Part shown: positions 31,722 through 39,708 of the stretch, one piece after another
Numbering within the stretch: position 1 is the first letter of the stretch
Layout of the letters: each line of letters begins with the position of its first letter
From: Candidatus Magnetocorallium paracelense
Lineage (GTDB): Bacteria; Nitrospirota; Thermodesulfovibrionia; Thermodesulfovibrionales; Magnetobacteriaceae
Direction: 5' to 3'
NCBI GenBank assembly: GCA_029001845.1
Contig: JAREWP010000016.1
Span: 1-39,708, forward strand
Length of the DNA stretch: 39,708 bases
Translations under genes and position numbers: made by a program
The notes under the pieces: model-generated
The model's database searches: none
Told to the model about the DNA's origin: nothing
Seen by the model: the letters and a program-made list of their open reading frames with translations, nothing else

Positions 31722-33134
31722 ATGCTTCATATAATGATGGGCTTATTGATTCAAGCATCGTTAGTATTTCTTATCCTGATTGGAACGACGAATAGCATAT
31801 TCCCAAAGTCCATTGAGGAAACACAGGAGACAGAACCAATCTATATTTTAAACAGTTTTCATATGGACCCTATCGGAATTAGTCCGGAAATCGCACAGAG
31901 TGTATATCCCGACCACCGAGATGCTTTCTTATGGTTACAAGAGCTTGCAGCCCAAAGCGGCATAAAAATCAGTGCATTTGTAACAGGACCCTATGCAGAA
32001 GGATGTGTACGCAGCAACCATTACGAAGATTTTTTAGACTTTATGCCTGAAGGTCCACATGCGCTTGGAGTTCACCTTCATGCCCACCATAAACCATTTA
32101 ACCGACGGAAGCCTCCCTTTATGTGGATTGAAAGATCATCGGATGAAGACAATCCTGTTGTTGTAAAAGCGATTTTTGAAGACCAAATAGCTTTTGTAAA
32201 TAGTATATATCTGTTTAATGGAGTCGATCCGACTGAGAATATGTTTTTCCACGGCGCACATGTTTATTTGGACGATATGAGTGAACTTTTCGGTATCTCT
32301 GACCTCGGAACGGTTTCTTATCCCAACACATTTTGGGTTCATGGAGGTGACAGAGGTTTGTATCATCCTTATCGTGGTCCTTATTCGCAAGTAATAAGAC
32401 AGAGCGACCCTGAACAAAAGGAAGATTTTAACGCACCTTATGTGCACATTCCTATTACATCCGGTATAATTGGCTTTGACCAACTTCATGGTGATGAAGG
32501 AACACTTTATGGCACATTACCATATATCAAGCGAGATTTTATTATGGAAATGCTTGAATGGAGGGAAGTCGAACGAGGAGCAGTCGGCGGGTCACCTCGA
32601 ATTTGGGTCTTCGCATGGGGGGGGCATCCCTATCAAACTACTGACGAAAGTGTTGGAACGGACGGACTATCGGTAAGGGATTCCTGGAGTGCAATCGTTT
32701 CATGGTTTAATAACAAATACATTGAGAAACGTACGCCTCAGGGTTCTTCTATTGCTCGCTGGGCAAACTTCAGAGAGGTTTCAGAGCGATTTCTTGAATG
32801 GGAAAAAGACAATCCAAGGGTCTCTTCAATTGACATTAACGATGATGGAACTGCCAATCGTGTGTTGCAACCACTTTATGAAGCACTCTCTGATGCAAAG
32901 CATGCCGGAGAACTTGAGACTGAAGAGGATGGCTTTCTGGGGGAACGCTTTATGGAACCTGATGGAAAACTTTTATGGTTGTTATGGTCAGATAAAGGGG
33001 AAAGGGAAATTGAGATCAGAGACGAGATTCCATATTCACGCCGGATTCTCTCAGCCGACGGCAGTATCGACACCGAAAAGGGAACAACTCTTATTATAGA
33101 AGAAGAACCGGTAATAATTACAGAGAATAGGTAG
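31722..33134 (+). CDS. Secreted protein, possibly polysaccharide-deacetylase-like
   Basis: The 470-residue product begins with a hydrophobic signal segment (MMGLLIQASLVFLILIG), so it is exported. Its body has a NSFHMDPIG start, a histidine cluster GVHLHAHHKPF, MFFHGAHVYLDD and FAWGGHPYQTTD, which loosely resembles metal-dependent carbohydrate deacetylases (Asp/His motifs in a deformed barrel). I cannot confirm this. It starts 22 bp after the GTPase gene with AAAGAG before the ATG, so it may belong to that operon. A run of eight G (32617-32624) lies within the coding region and could slip. Confidence 0.7.
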   Translation: MLHIMMGLLIQASLVFLILIGTTNSIFPKSIEETQETEPIYILNSFHMDPIGISPEIAQSVYPDHRDAFLWLQELAAQSGIKISAFVTGPYAEGCVRSNHYEDFLDFMPEGPHALGVHLHAHHKPFNRRKPPFMWIERSSDEDNPVVVKAIFEDQIAFVNSIYLFNGVDPTENMFFHGAHVYLDDMSELFGISDLGTVSYPNTFWVHGGDRGLYHPYRGPYSQVIRQSDPEQKEDFNAPYVHIPITSGIIGFDQLHGDEGTLYGTLPYIKRDFIMEMLEWREVERGAVGGSPRIWVFAWGGHPYQTTDESVGTDGLSVRDSWSAIVSWFNNKYIEKRTPQGSSIARWANFREVSERFLEWEKDNPRVSSIDINDDGTANRVLQPLYEALSDAKHAGELETEEDGFLGERFMEPDGKLLWLLWSDKGEREIEIRDEIPYSRRILSADGSIDTEKGTTLIIEEEPVIITENR

Positions 33135-33252
33135 CGGGTTTTCAGGTATAAATCGACAGCGGTATAAAAGGGGATGATATCACTTTCGCAGCACGTCGTC
33201 CTCTCAATTTTTATATTTACCACATTACTTACTTTTACGATTGAGCTGTTAT

Positions 33253-34374
33253 TTATTTCTCGACCCTAATCAAGCAAACATCTCCATAAAACTCTCCTGC
33301 GAGAATAAATCCTTTATCCACTGTTTCTTCAATTGAATTTATCCAGCAGTTCTGAATTGTTTCATACCAGACTTTCTTCCCCTCAGGATCTGTCTTTAAT
33401 AAAAAGCCAGACACAAAAAAAGGTGCATTACTTTCTACTCCGGCGATAAGAAATCCATCTTCAGGAACCTCATATATTGAGTTTATCCAACACTCTTTAT
33501 AAGACATTGTCCAGATTTTTTTTCCGTCATTGCCTACTTTTATTAACATCCTGTCACCGGCAATCATAATATTTTTGTCTAAAGCTATTTGCGATGTCCT
33601 GCCCCATTCATAATCCTCTCCGCCAAATGTACTATGCCATAATTTTTTTCCATCCCTATTCGTTTTAATTACATAAATATCACTTCCTCCTGCACCGGAC
33701 GAGTAGGTTGTTCCGACTATAATGAAACCACCGTCCTCCGTCTCCTCCACAGTCTCCCCGTAATCATTGATTGTACCGCCATAGGTGTTATGCCAAAGCT
33801 CTTTTCCGTCCTTATTCGTTTTAATTATATAAACATCACTTCCCCCTGCACCGTACGAGTAGGTTGATCCGACTATAATGAAGCCACCATCCTTCGTCTC
33901 TCTCACAGATTTCCCGAAATCATTAACTGCGCCTCCATAGGTGCTATTCCATAATTCCTTTCCATTTTCATCCGTTTTAATTACATAAATATCACTTTCC
34001 CCGGCGCCGTACGAGTTTGTTGATCCGACTATTATGAAACCACCATCCATAGTCTCTTGTACAGACTCCCCATAATCACTGACTGTACCGCCATAGGTGT
34101 TATGCCAAAGCTCTTTTCCATCCTTATTCGTTTTAATTATATAAATTTTACTCCCGCTTATATCACTTAATTCTTTATCTCCAATTATAATAAAGCCGCC
34201 GTCTGTCGTCTGCCTCACAAACTTACCGCTTTCTATATCAGCGCCTGAAAATATTTTAGACCATTTAACCTTCAAGTGTTCATTGTTATAAGAGAAGGTT
34301 ATGCCCGGTGAAAAAAGAATAAAAGTCAAAGTTATAAGGCATAAATTAATTATATTTATTTTTAAATATCTCAT
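33253..34374 (-). CDS. Secreted tandem-repeat (beta-propeller-like) protein
   Basis: From the ATG at 34374 the protein has a signal peptide (INLCLITLTFILFSPG) and then about five to six repeats of ~50 residues built on DGGFIIVG, IKTNKDGKELWHNTYGG and DYGESVQET. This is the pattern of WD40/PQQ-like or delta-60-type extracellular propellers, common in environmental bacteria. The last two repeats diverge and contain CWINSIEE-type sequence. An ATG at 34410 would add 12 residues but is less consistent with the signal peptide. Neither start has a good ribosome site. Likely cell-surface or secreted; function unknown. Confidence 0.8.
   Translation of the reverse strand: MRYLKINIINLCLITLTFILFSPGITFSYNNEHLKVKWSKIFSGADIESGKFVRQTTDGGFIIIGDKELSDISGSKIYIIKTNKDGKELWHNTYGGTVSDYGESVQETMDGGFIIVGSTNSYGAGESDIYVIKTDENGKELWNSTYGGAVNDFGKSVRETKDGGFIIVGSTYSYGAGGSDVYIIKTNKDGKELWHNTYGGTINDYGETVEETEDGGFIIVGTTYSSGAGGSDIYVIKTNRDGKKLWHSTFGGEDYEWGRTSQIALDKNIMIAGDRMLIKVGNDGKKIWTMSYKECWINSIYEVPEDGFLIAGVESNAPFFVSGFLLKTDPEGKKVWYETIQNCWINSIEETVDKGFILAGEFYGDVCLIRVEK
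33640..34200. repeat. Tandem ~150-bp coding repeats
   Basis: Near-identical DNA units encode the propeller repeats; for example the block around CATAGGTGTTATGCCAAAGC recurs almost unchanged at about 33782 and 34094. High DNA identity suggests recent duplication or gene conversion, with scope for change in repeat number. Confidence 0.75.
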
Positions 34375-34441
34375 ACAAGTCTGCTTATAAATAATTTCTA
34401 AAATATGCATTTGTTTTAGATAAAATAACTACTATATGTTC

Positions 34442-35626
34442 TTACTTTATAAATTCATGATATTGGTCTGCCAAATAAAAATATAACGACTTCTCTATTA
34501 TCTCTGCTACTACTTCAGCTCCTTTATTTGAAAAATGTATCCCATCTGTAAAATATTTAGAGCTTTTCGGCATCTCCTTTGCCAAATCTACAACCAATAC
34601 ATTCTTTCTCTCCCCAACATGACGTATAACCTCATTAAAAAGTTTTAATTCATGTCCGTAAGGATATGTTTTTGAGAAATTTAAAGATGTAATATCATCT
34701 ATAAAAACACCATGCAAGTATGGCTGAGTTATTAAAATTGGGTCAATGTTGTGTTCTTTTGAAATTCGAATCAACTCTTCCAATCTGTCACCAAAACATT
34801 TAAGACTACTTCTATGAAGTACAGTATATTGAAGGTTTTTAGTCACAGTAGACATCTTCTTTTCATAATATGAGAAGAATGACTTACCTTTTCTTAGGTA
34901 AACGTTTGCTATAAGGTTTTCAAAATTCGCATCAGCGGCGGGAGAAGTCTCCATGCCTGCCTTTTTGGCTTGTGTATACCTGTAGATATTAAGAGCCACT
35001 GCGAATACATCGCTATGTTCGGCCATTAAATAGACAAAGCGTGTTGCTGTTGAAGTGTTCGGCATAACATGATCTTTCATATGTTTTACATCAGCACCTC
35101 TTCCTTTATTACATGATCTTACTATAGTGTCATTAGCACCTACAAGAAAAAGAACCATCTTAGGTTTAATTTTTACAATAATATCATTCATTAAAATTAT
35201 ATGAGCAAATGTTGATAGTCCGACATATCCGGCATTGTTAATCCATACATTTCTGAAATTCCTTTCTAATTTTTTCCCTAACTGAGCAGTCCAGGTTTTA
35301 TCATCGGAGAGATTGAAATTTTCTGTAGTACTTCCGCCGATCGATATTAATGATAAATAATTCTCAAGATCCTTAAATGGTTCATCTCCTCTGAAACCTA
35401 TAGAATTTTTTGAATGAATAATTTTTTTATCAAACTTAGATGAATGTTCGTTTACACGTTCATAACGTTTAAATGAGGGTAAAACCATTTTATCTCCTCT
35501 AATTCTTATCTCTACAGGATTAAATATCCTAAGTGCAATTTCAGCGATTATAAGTGCTAAGATGACACCAATAAATAAGGCCAACAAATTCTTTGAAATT
35601 TTTTTTAGAGCTGTAAAGATTTTCAT
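34442..35626 (-). CDS. Membrane-anchored SGNH/GDSL-type hydrolase
   Basis: The 394-residue protein has one N-terminal membrane segment (about 12-33, LLALFIGVILALIIAEIALR) and an SGNH hydrolase domain. The nucleophile Ser is in SIGGSTTENF, a Gly in NAGYVG, the Asn in VGANDT and the catalytic Asp/His in FTDGIHFSNKGAE. This order and the late D-x2-H dyad identify the fold. Members are esterases or O-acetyl-transfer/removal enzymes acting on glycans and lipids; the domain should face the periplasm. It lies upstream of the propeller gene on the same strand with 67 bp between them. Confidence 0.88.
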   Translation of the reverse strand: MKIFTALKKISKNLLALFIGVILALIIAEIALRIFNPVEIRIRGDKMVLPSFKRYERVNEHSSKFDKKIIHSKNSIGFRGDEPFKDLENYLSLISIGGSTTENFNLSDDKTWTAQLGKKLERNFRNVWINNAGYVGLSTFAHIILMNDIIVKIKPKMVLFLVGANDTIVRSCNKGRGADVKHMKDHVMPNTSTATRFVYLMAEHSDVFAVALNIYRYTQAKKAGMETSPAADANFENLIANVYLRKGKSFFSYYEKKMSTVTKNLQYTVLHRSSLKCFGDRLEELIRISKEHNIDPILITQPYLHGVFIDDITSLNFSKTYPYGHELKLFNEVIRHVGERKNVLVVDLAKEMPKSSKYFTDGIHFSNKGAEVVAEIIEKSLYFYLADQYHEFIK

Positions 35627-36003
35627 TATGGTTTCCGAATCTCTGTTAATGTTCAGTGCTCATTTATCAAATTATTGATGCAGTCGTAATAAATCAGGCT
35701 GCCAATATAAGCTCAAATCTATAGTTAGTGCAAGAAGACCAAGATATCCTCTGTTTTTTTGATGCACTTGATGTAAGTAGTTCCTTGAAATTTAAATACA
35801 CTTTTTTAAGCACAAGGGCTTCAGAACTCAAAGGCATATTATCCCATTTTTCTATTCATAAATGCTACTGCCCTATAGATATTCACTCCGATAGCCTTTA
35901 ACCGGCAAGCCAAAGATATCTTCCATCAAAGGCTAAACCCGTAGGGAGTTGATAAATTTAATAAAATCACAATGACACCTAAACAACTATTAAAGGAGAT
36001 AAG
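35627..36003. other. Intergenic region between divergent genes
   Basis: It separates the SGNH hydrolase and RHH antitoxin genes and should contain both promoters. A possible 47-codon frame on the minus strand and no known RNA or repeat motif are seen. AAGGAG before 36004 is the antitoxin ribosome site. Confidence 0.4.
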
Positions 36004-36240
36004 ATGAGCACACTTAGTTTGAGATTGCCAAACTCAATTCATCGATATATTAAGGAGATAGCTAAAAATGAAGGTGTGTCAATAAATCAATTTATTTCAT
36101 CAGCAGTAGCCGAAAAGATTTCAGCCATCATGACAGAAGATTACTTAAAAAGCAGGGCGAAAAGGGCGAATGAATCAGACCTTAGTAAGATATTGGATAA
36201 AGTCCCAAAACGTAAGCCGATTCACGGTGATGAATTGTAA
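36004..36240 (+). CDS. Solo ribbon-helix-helix (CopG/HicB-like) antitoxin
   Basis: The 78-residue protein begins with a ribbon strand and helix typical of RHH DNA-binding antitoxins (STLSLRLPNSIHRYIKEIAK, EGVSINQFISSAVAEKI), followed by a basic, flexible tail (KRKPIHGDEL) that would contact a toxin. AAAGGAG lies before the ATG. No toxin frame follows: the next 55 bp hold a stop-rich stretch with a run of ten G, then the convergent ABC gene. It may be an orphan regulator or survivor of a lost toxin-antitoxin pair. Confidence 0.78.
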   Translation: MSTLSLRLPNSIHRYIKEIAKNEGVSINQFISSAVAEKISAIMTEDYLKSRAKRANESDLSKILDKVPKRKPIHGDEL

Positions 36241-36295
36241 AAATAGAGGTGGTTTTTTCTCTTATTTGAGCGCTAATGGGGGGGGGGACAGGAAG

Positions 36296-38455
36296 TTACT
36301 CCAAGGTGATATCGTTTTTTATGCGCCTGTTTACTTCCTTTTCCAGTTTTTCCAATAATTCACCGGAATCTTTTAACAGGGTGTCAAATGACTCCTTAAC
36401 AAGAGATAAGACCATACAATCGCTGACAGCCTGAACGGTTGCTGTATGGGGAATTGTTTTAACAAGTGCAATTTCTCCAAAAAAGTCGCCATCCACCATT
36501 TTACGAACCATTTTTTGATTTCCCTTTCCATCACTGACCAAAACCTTTACAATGCCTCTGCCGATTATATAGAATCTCGTACCCCTGTCTCCCTGCTTGA
36601 TTATTTGTTGGCCCTTTTCATATTTTTCCAAGACAAAGTTCCGAGACAAAATATTCAGTTTTGATTCATCCAGATTTTTAAACAGTGGTATTGTTTGGAG
36701 ATAAAAAGTTGCAATATCGTAACTTCTGGCGGGTTTATTGATAGAAATACCTCTTTGCTTTTGAACAAGTTGCCAATACAAACCTTTTTGCGCCATCAGG
36801 GTAGAGTGATTCCCCTGCTCTGATAATCTTCCTTCGTTTAAAACAAATATTTTGTCAAAAAATTCAACAAAAGACAACCTGTGTGTTACATATAAGAGGG
36901 TTCTCTCTTTTTTCAGCTTATTAATCGTTTCATGAATCGCCGCCTCTGTTTCCGCATCCAGTGCAGAGGTAACTTCGTCAAGTAAAAGAATATCGGGATT
37001 TCTGTAAAGAGCACGGGCAATAGCAATACGTTGCCTCTGCCCGCCGGAGAGGTCTCTGTTGCAGATGACGGCTTTGTAACCCTCGGGCAGGTTTATAATA
37101 AAATCGTGTATTCTCGCCATCTTGGCTGCTGCTATGACTTCCTCTTGAGAAGTGTCTGTTTTACCGAGGCAAATATTGTTTTCAACTGTAGTATTAAAAA
37201 GGTAAGTATCCTGGGATACCACTCCGATGTGAGAACGAAGAGAACTGTGAGATACTGAGGCGATATTTATTCCGTCCCAGGTGATCGATCCTGATTGCAG
37301 TTCATAAAGGAGTTGCAGAACTTTCAGAATCGTACTCTTTCCAGAACCGCTGGGCCCCACAAAGGCGATTGTTTCTCCCTTTGATATTTGCAAACTTAAA
37401 TTATTAATAACATATTGATCCGGGGAGTATCCAAAGGTAATATTGTTAATACAAATCTGTGAAGAGAGTGGGGCTAAACTGTTTGTACCTTGTTGCACAG
37501 TGGATTTCTCATAAAGAAGTTCATCTACGCGTCTTATCGCTCCAATGGATTTTAGAATATGGGGAATGGCGAAACTGCACAGAGCCACACCACCGGCGAT
37601 ATTCAAAACGATTGCAAAAAAACTGATAAGAGAGCCCACTGTTATAATCTCTTTGACAGCCAAAATGGCTCCTCCTCCAATCACAAATAATACAACCAGA
37701 TCAATTCCTCTACCGGTAATCTGCTCGATAAGGAAAGTTACAAACCCCAGCTTTGTACTGGAATGCTGTAATTTATTTACAGGAATTAAAAACTTATCGC
37801 GCCAAAATCTTTCTGCTCCAAAAGCACGGATAGTCATTTGCGCAGTTATCGTCTCCTCTAAAATCGATGAAACGGAAGCTTCATCTTCTCTGCGTTGATA
37901 ACCGATCTTATTCGCTTTTTTTCCCAACAGATGATTCCCCGCGGCTAAAAGAGGTAAAACAACGATTGCTACGACTGTAAGACGCCATTCCAATACAAAT
38001 AAAATGATCACACTAAACAGAGAGAGGAAAATTCCGTTAAAACTAACAGGCAGCCCGACTATGAGTGCATTTTCTATTGCACTAATGTCATTTGAGAAAC
38101 GGGACATCGTATTGCCGACAGGTACTTTTGAAAAATAATCGGGATTCACTTCCTGCAACTTGTCAAGCATTTTCAGACGTAAATCTTTAATGATCAAAGA
38201 GCTTGTTTTTGGCATGAAATAACCGGAGAGTATATATGAGCCTATCATTATAATAAACAGCAATCCGGCCCACAATAAAAGTGTAGTCAAATAATCGACA
38301 TCTTTATGGACAATCGCAACATTGAATATTTCACGGTAAAACAGAGGAAAACAGATTTGTACCATAGTTGTTACGGATAATCCTATGGCAATTAATAAAG
38401 CGTACAGCTTATAGGGACTTATAAGTTCAAAAATCCTGCGTATAAAGTAAAACAT
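36296..38455 (-). CDS. ABC exporter with C-terminal cyclic-nucleotide-binding domain
   Basis: The 719-residue protein joins a six-helix type I exporter domain (~1-310), a nucleotide-binding domain and a CNB domain (~590-719). The NBD has Walker A GPSGSGKST, Q-loop SQDTYLF, signature LSGGQRQRIAIARAL, Walker B ILLLDEVTSALD and H-loop VTHRL, all intact. The CNB part reads KGQQIIKQGDRGTRFYIIGR and GDFFGEIALVKTIPHTATV; the arginine that normally binds the phosphate is replaced (PHTATV instead of PR-x-A), so cNMP binding may be lost. It probably works as a homodimer. The TPR and GspE-N-like genes lie upstream on the same strand. Confidence 0.9.
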   Translation of the reverse strand: MFYFIRRIFELISPYKLYALLIAIGLSVTTMVQICFPLFYREIFNVAIVHKDVDYLTTLLLWAGLLFIIMIGSYILSGYFMPKTSSLIIKDLRLKMLDKLQEVNPDYFSKVPVGNTMSRFSNDISAIENALIVGLPVSFNGIFLSLFSVIILFVLEWRLTVVAIVVLPLLAAGNHLLGKKANKIGYQRREDEASVSSILEETITAQMTIRAFGAERFWRDKFLIPVNKLQHSSTKLGFVTFLIEQITGRGIDLVVLFVIGGGAILAVKEIITVGSLISFFAIVLNIAGGVALCSFAIPHILKSIGAIRRVDELLYEKSTVQQGTNSLAPLSSQICINNITFGYSPDQYVINNLSLQISKGETIAFVGPSGSGKSTILKVLQLLYELQSGSITWDGINIASVSHSSLRSHIGVVSQDTYLFNTTVENNICLGKTDTSQEEVIAAAKMARIHDFIINLPEGYKAVICNRDLSGGQRQRIAIARALYRNPDILLLDEVTSALDAETEAAIHETINKLKKERTLLYVTHRLSFVEFFDKIFVLNEGRLSEQGNHSTLMAQKGLYWQLVQKQRGISINKPARSYDIATFYLQTIPLFKNLDESKLNILSRNFVLEKYEKGQQIIKQGDRGTRFYIIGRGIVKVLVSDGKGNQKMVRKMVDGDFFGEIALVKTIPHTATVQAVSDCMVLSLVKESFDTLLKDSGELLEKLEKEVNRRIKNDITLE

Positions 38456-38485
38456 CGAATGTCATCGATTCTTTAACCTTTCATC

Positions 38486-39406
38486 TCAGCCATATCGAGT
38501 ATCAAGATAAAGTTTAAACAAAAAAGGTTGAATCTCTTTCATTATATATCTCATTTGGACAACATCATACTTACCGGTTTGATCGGACCGCGCACCGCAC
38601 TCCGATAATACCATGGCTTGATAGAATAGTTTGGCCTTTACCGAATCCCTTGATTGATCTTTGGCATACTCCTCCTCCAGTTTGTGGAAGTTATGTATAA
38701 ATGATTTAATAATCTCCTGATCTCTTAGAATCTTATAGGGAAAAAGATTTTTTATACATCCCCACGGAGCCAGCCAGTCGAGAGGTTGTGCGACAACCTG
38801 TAACTCCTCCGGCATATCTTCAATTAATGAAAATATTTCCTTGTCTTTTAAAAAGCTCATGTCAACTTCATGAGGATCTGTTTCAAAGGCGTTTCTGTAA
38901 CATATCCTTGCCAAAGATACATCTCCACGGAGGAAATGAACATCTCCGAGATAGCCGTAAACACGAGAATCGTCAGGTTTGTTCGACAGCGCCTTTTCAA
39001 GGTGTTTTACAGCCTTTACAAAGTTACCGGCATGTATAAACAGCAGACCTGACGGGACATTTGAGATGTAGTCGGCAACTACGCCGTTTTTCTCCATAAT
39101 GTTACAGATATGTGTAAAAAAAGTCCTTTTAAACTCTTTTGAATATCCGTAACGCAGAGACAAACGATCTGTAAAATGTTCGAATTCGGTCCAGAGCTTT
39201 ATCAGGTATTCACAATCTTCGGTCTCCATACATCGGGAAAAGATATCGATTAAAGACGACTCCTTTTCGACGCTGCTGTCAGATGGATAAATCTTTTTAA
39301 ATTCCTTGAGATCATCTCCGGCTTTGGAGAAATCGAGACTGAGAATGGAATTGATTATTCTGTTCCTTAATATATGGGTATCTTCAAAAAGCAGTAACTG
39401 ATACAT
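38486..39406 (-). CDS. TPR-containing protein
   Basis: A 306-residue soluble helical protein. Two tetratricopeptide repeats are clear near residues 120-190 (IHAGNFVKAVKHLEKALSNK and GYLGDVHFLRGDVSLARICY, with the Pro-Asp-Asp spacing), and the flanking helices may be diverged repeats. No signal peptide or enzyme motif. It starts 39 bp after the small GspE-N-like gene and ends 30 bp before the ABC exporter gene, so the three may form an operon in which this protein is an adaptor. No ribosome site is evident. Confidence 0.8.
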   Translation of the reverse strand: MYQLLLFEDTHILRNRIINSILSLDFSKAGDDLKEFKKIYPSDSSVEKESSLIDIFSRCMETEDCEYLIKLWTEFEHFTDRLSLRYGYSKEFKRTFFTHICNIMEKNGVVADYISNVPSGLLFIHAGNFVKAVKHLEKALSNKPDDSRVYGYLGDVHFLRGDVSLARICYRNAFETDPHEVDMSFLKDKEIFSLIEDMPEELQVVAQPLDWLAPWGCIKNLFPYKILRDQEIIKSFIHNFHKLEEEYAKDQSRDSVKAKLFYQAMVLSECGARSDQTGKYDVVQMRYIMKEIQPFLFKLYLDTRYG

Positions 39407-39445
39407 CGTTTTCGGTTGGAGATGGTTTATTCGTCAGAATATTTT

Positions 39446-39685
39446 TTACGGCCGGTTATCGTTGTTATGATCTTTAAGGTGTTTCAGGAATTTCTTTATC
39501 TGATTTTCCGACAAAAGACCTTTCTCTATAAAATACTCTCCTATCGGTCTCTGGGTTTTTTGCTGATGCCACAGCAAGACGCTCAATTGAAAGGGGGTGA
39601 TGATCTTGTACCTCAGTAATACATCGCCAAAACGCTCCCCCTTACGCCGATCTTTTAACAGCTCGCCAATCTTTTGCTCAGACAC
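39446..39685 (-). CDS. Small GspE N-terminal-like protein, possibly 5'-truncated by the window edge
   Basis: The frame reads KIGELLKDRRKGERFGDVLL, PFQLSVLLWHQQKTQRPIGE and YFIEKGLLSENQIKKFL, which matches the repeated LGEILVEKGLI-type motif found at the N-terminus of type II/IV secretion ATPases (GspE/PilB). A GTG at 39685 gives 79 residues, but the frame stays open to the window edge, so the real start may lie outside. No ATPase core is present. It precedes the TPR gene and ABC exporter on the same strand. Confidence 0.65.
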   Translation of the reverse strand: MSEQKIGELLKDRRKGERFGDVLLRYKIITPFQLSVLLWHQQKTQRPIGEYFIEKGLLSENQIKKFLKHLKDHNNDNRP

Positions 39686-39708
39686 CCACCCCCAACTGCC
39701 GGCGACTC

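Noticed and set aside
33640-34200. CRISPR-like array
   Set aside because: The units are ~150 bp, stay in frame and encode propeller repeats; there are no short spacers. No CRISPR array was found elsewhere in the window.

Overview
The window looks like chromosomal DNA of an anaerobic, Gram-negative-type bacterium. Three things suggest this: a selenocysteine-containing, NAD-linked type formate dehydrogenase, an AhbD-like heme synthase of the siroheme-dependent route used by sulfate reducers and other anaerobes, and moderate GC. A Desulfobacterota-like source is my inference; no rRNA or marker tree is available here.

Layout. 1-2144 (-) is the N-terminal part of a modular polyketide synthase (ACP-KS-AT), cut by the window edge. 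2597-3076 (-) is a DUF697-type membrane protein with a clear terminator. 3266-6433 (-) is a thiamine operon thiS-thiG-(small membrane protein)-thiE-thiC behind a sigma70-like promoter, a TPP riboswitch and an intrinsic terminator. 6980-7397 (+) is a hicB antitoxin followed by a hicA toxin broken by an in-frame TAG. 7665-12591 (-) encodes a three-subunit formate dehydrogenase (NuoE-, NuoF- and NuoG/FdhA-like); the catalytic subunit reads through a UGA with a recognisable SECIS hairpin. Next come a lone response regulator, an AEC-type transporter, a ridA-pyrF-like-two small membrane proteins cluster, and pheST, all on (-).

20460-24312 (+) holds an ATPase remnant, ahbD and an RND/MMPL exporter. 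A GAF-like/degenerate GGDEF protein (+) and an NTE-like patatin with two cyclic-nucleotide-binding domains (-) follow. 28583-29131 (+) has two tandem paralogous small Gly/Ser/Ala-rich proteins behind a possible sigma54 promoter. 29837-33134 (+) is a zinc-ribbon protein, an EHD/dynamin-like membrane GTPase and a secreted protein. The right end carries a secreted repeat protein, an SGNH hydrolase, a solo RHH antitoxin, an ABC exporter fused to a cyclic-nucleotide-binding domain, a TPR protein and a small GspE-N-like protein.

The intergenic regions hold several dispersed repeat families: a MITE with perfect 10-bp target duplications (three copies), a 160-bp multi-hairpin element with compensatory base changes (two copies), a ~145-bp element with AGCTGTCAGC-type ends (three clear copies), and a shorter TTCTACTTTGTTACATT fold-back (two copies). 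Together with the broken hicA and two ATPase remnants they indicate past mobile-element activity. The best candidates for something undescribed are the 28.5-29.1 kb small-protein pair, the multi-hairpin element, and the EHD-like GTPase operon.
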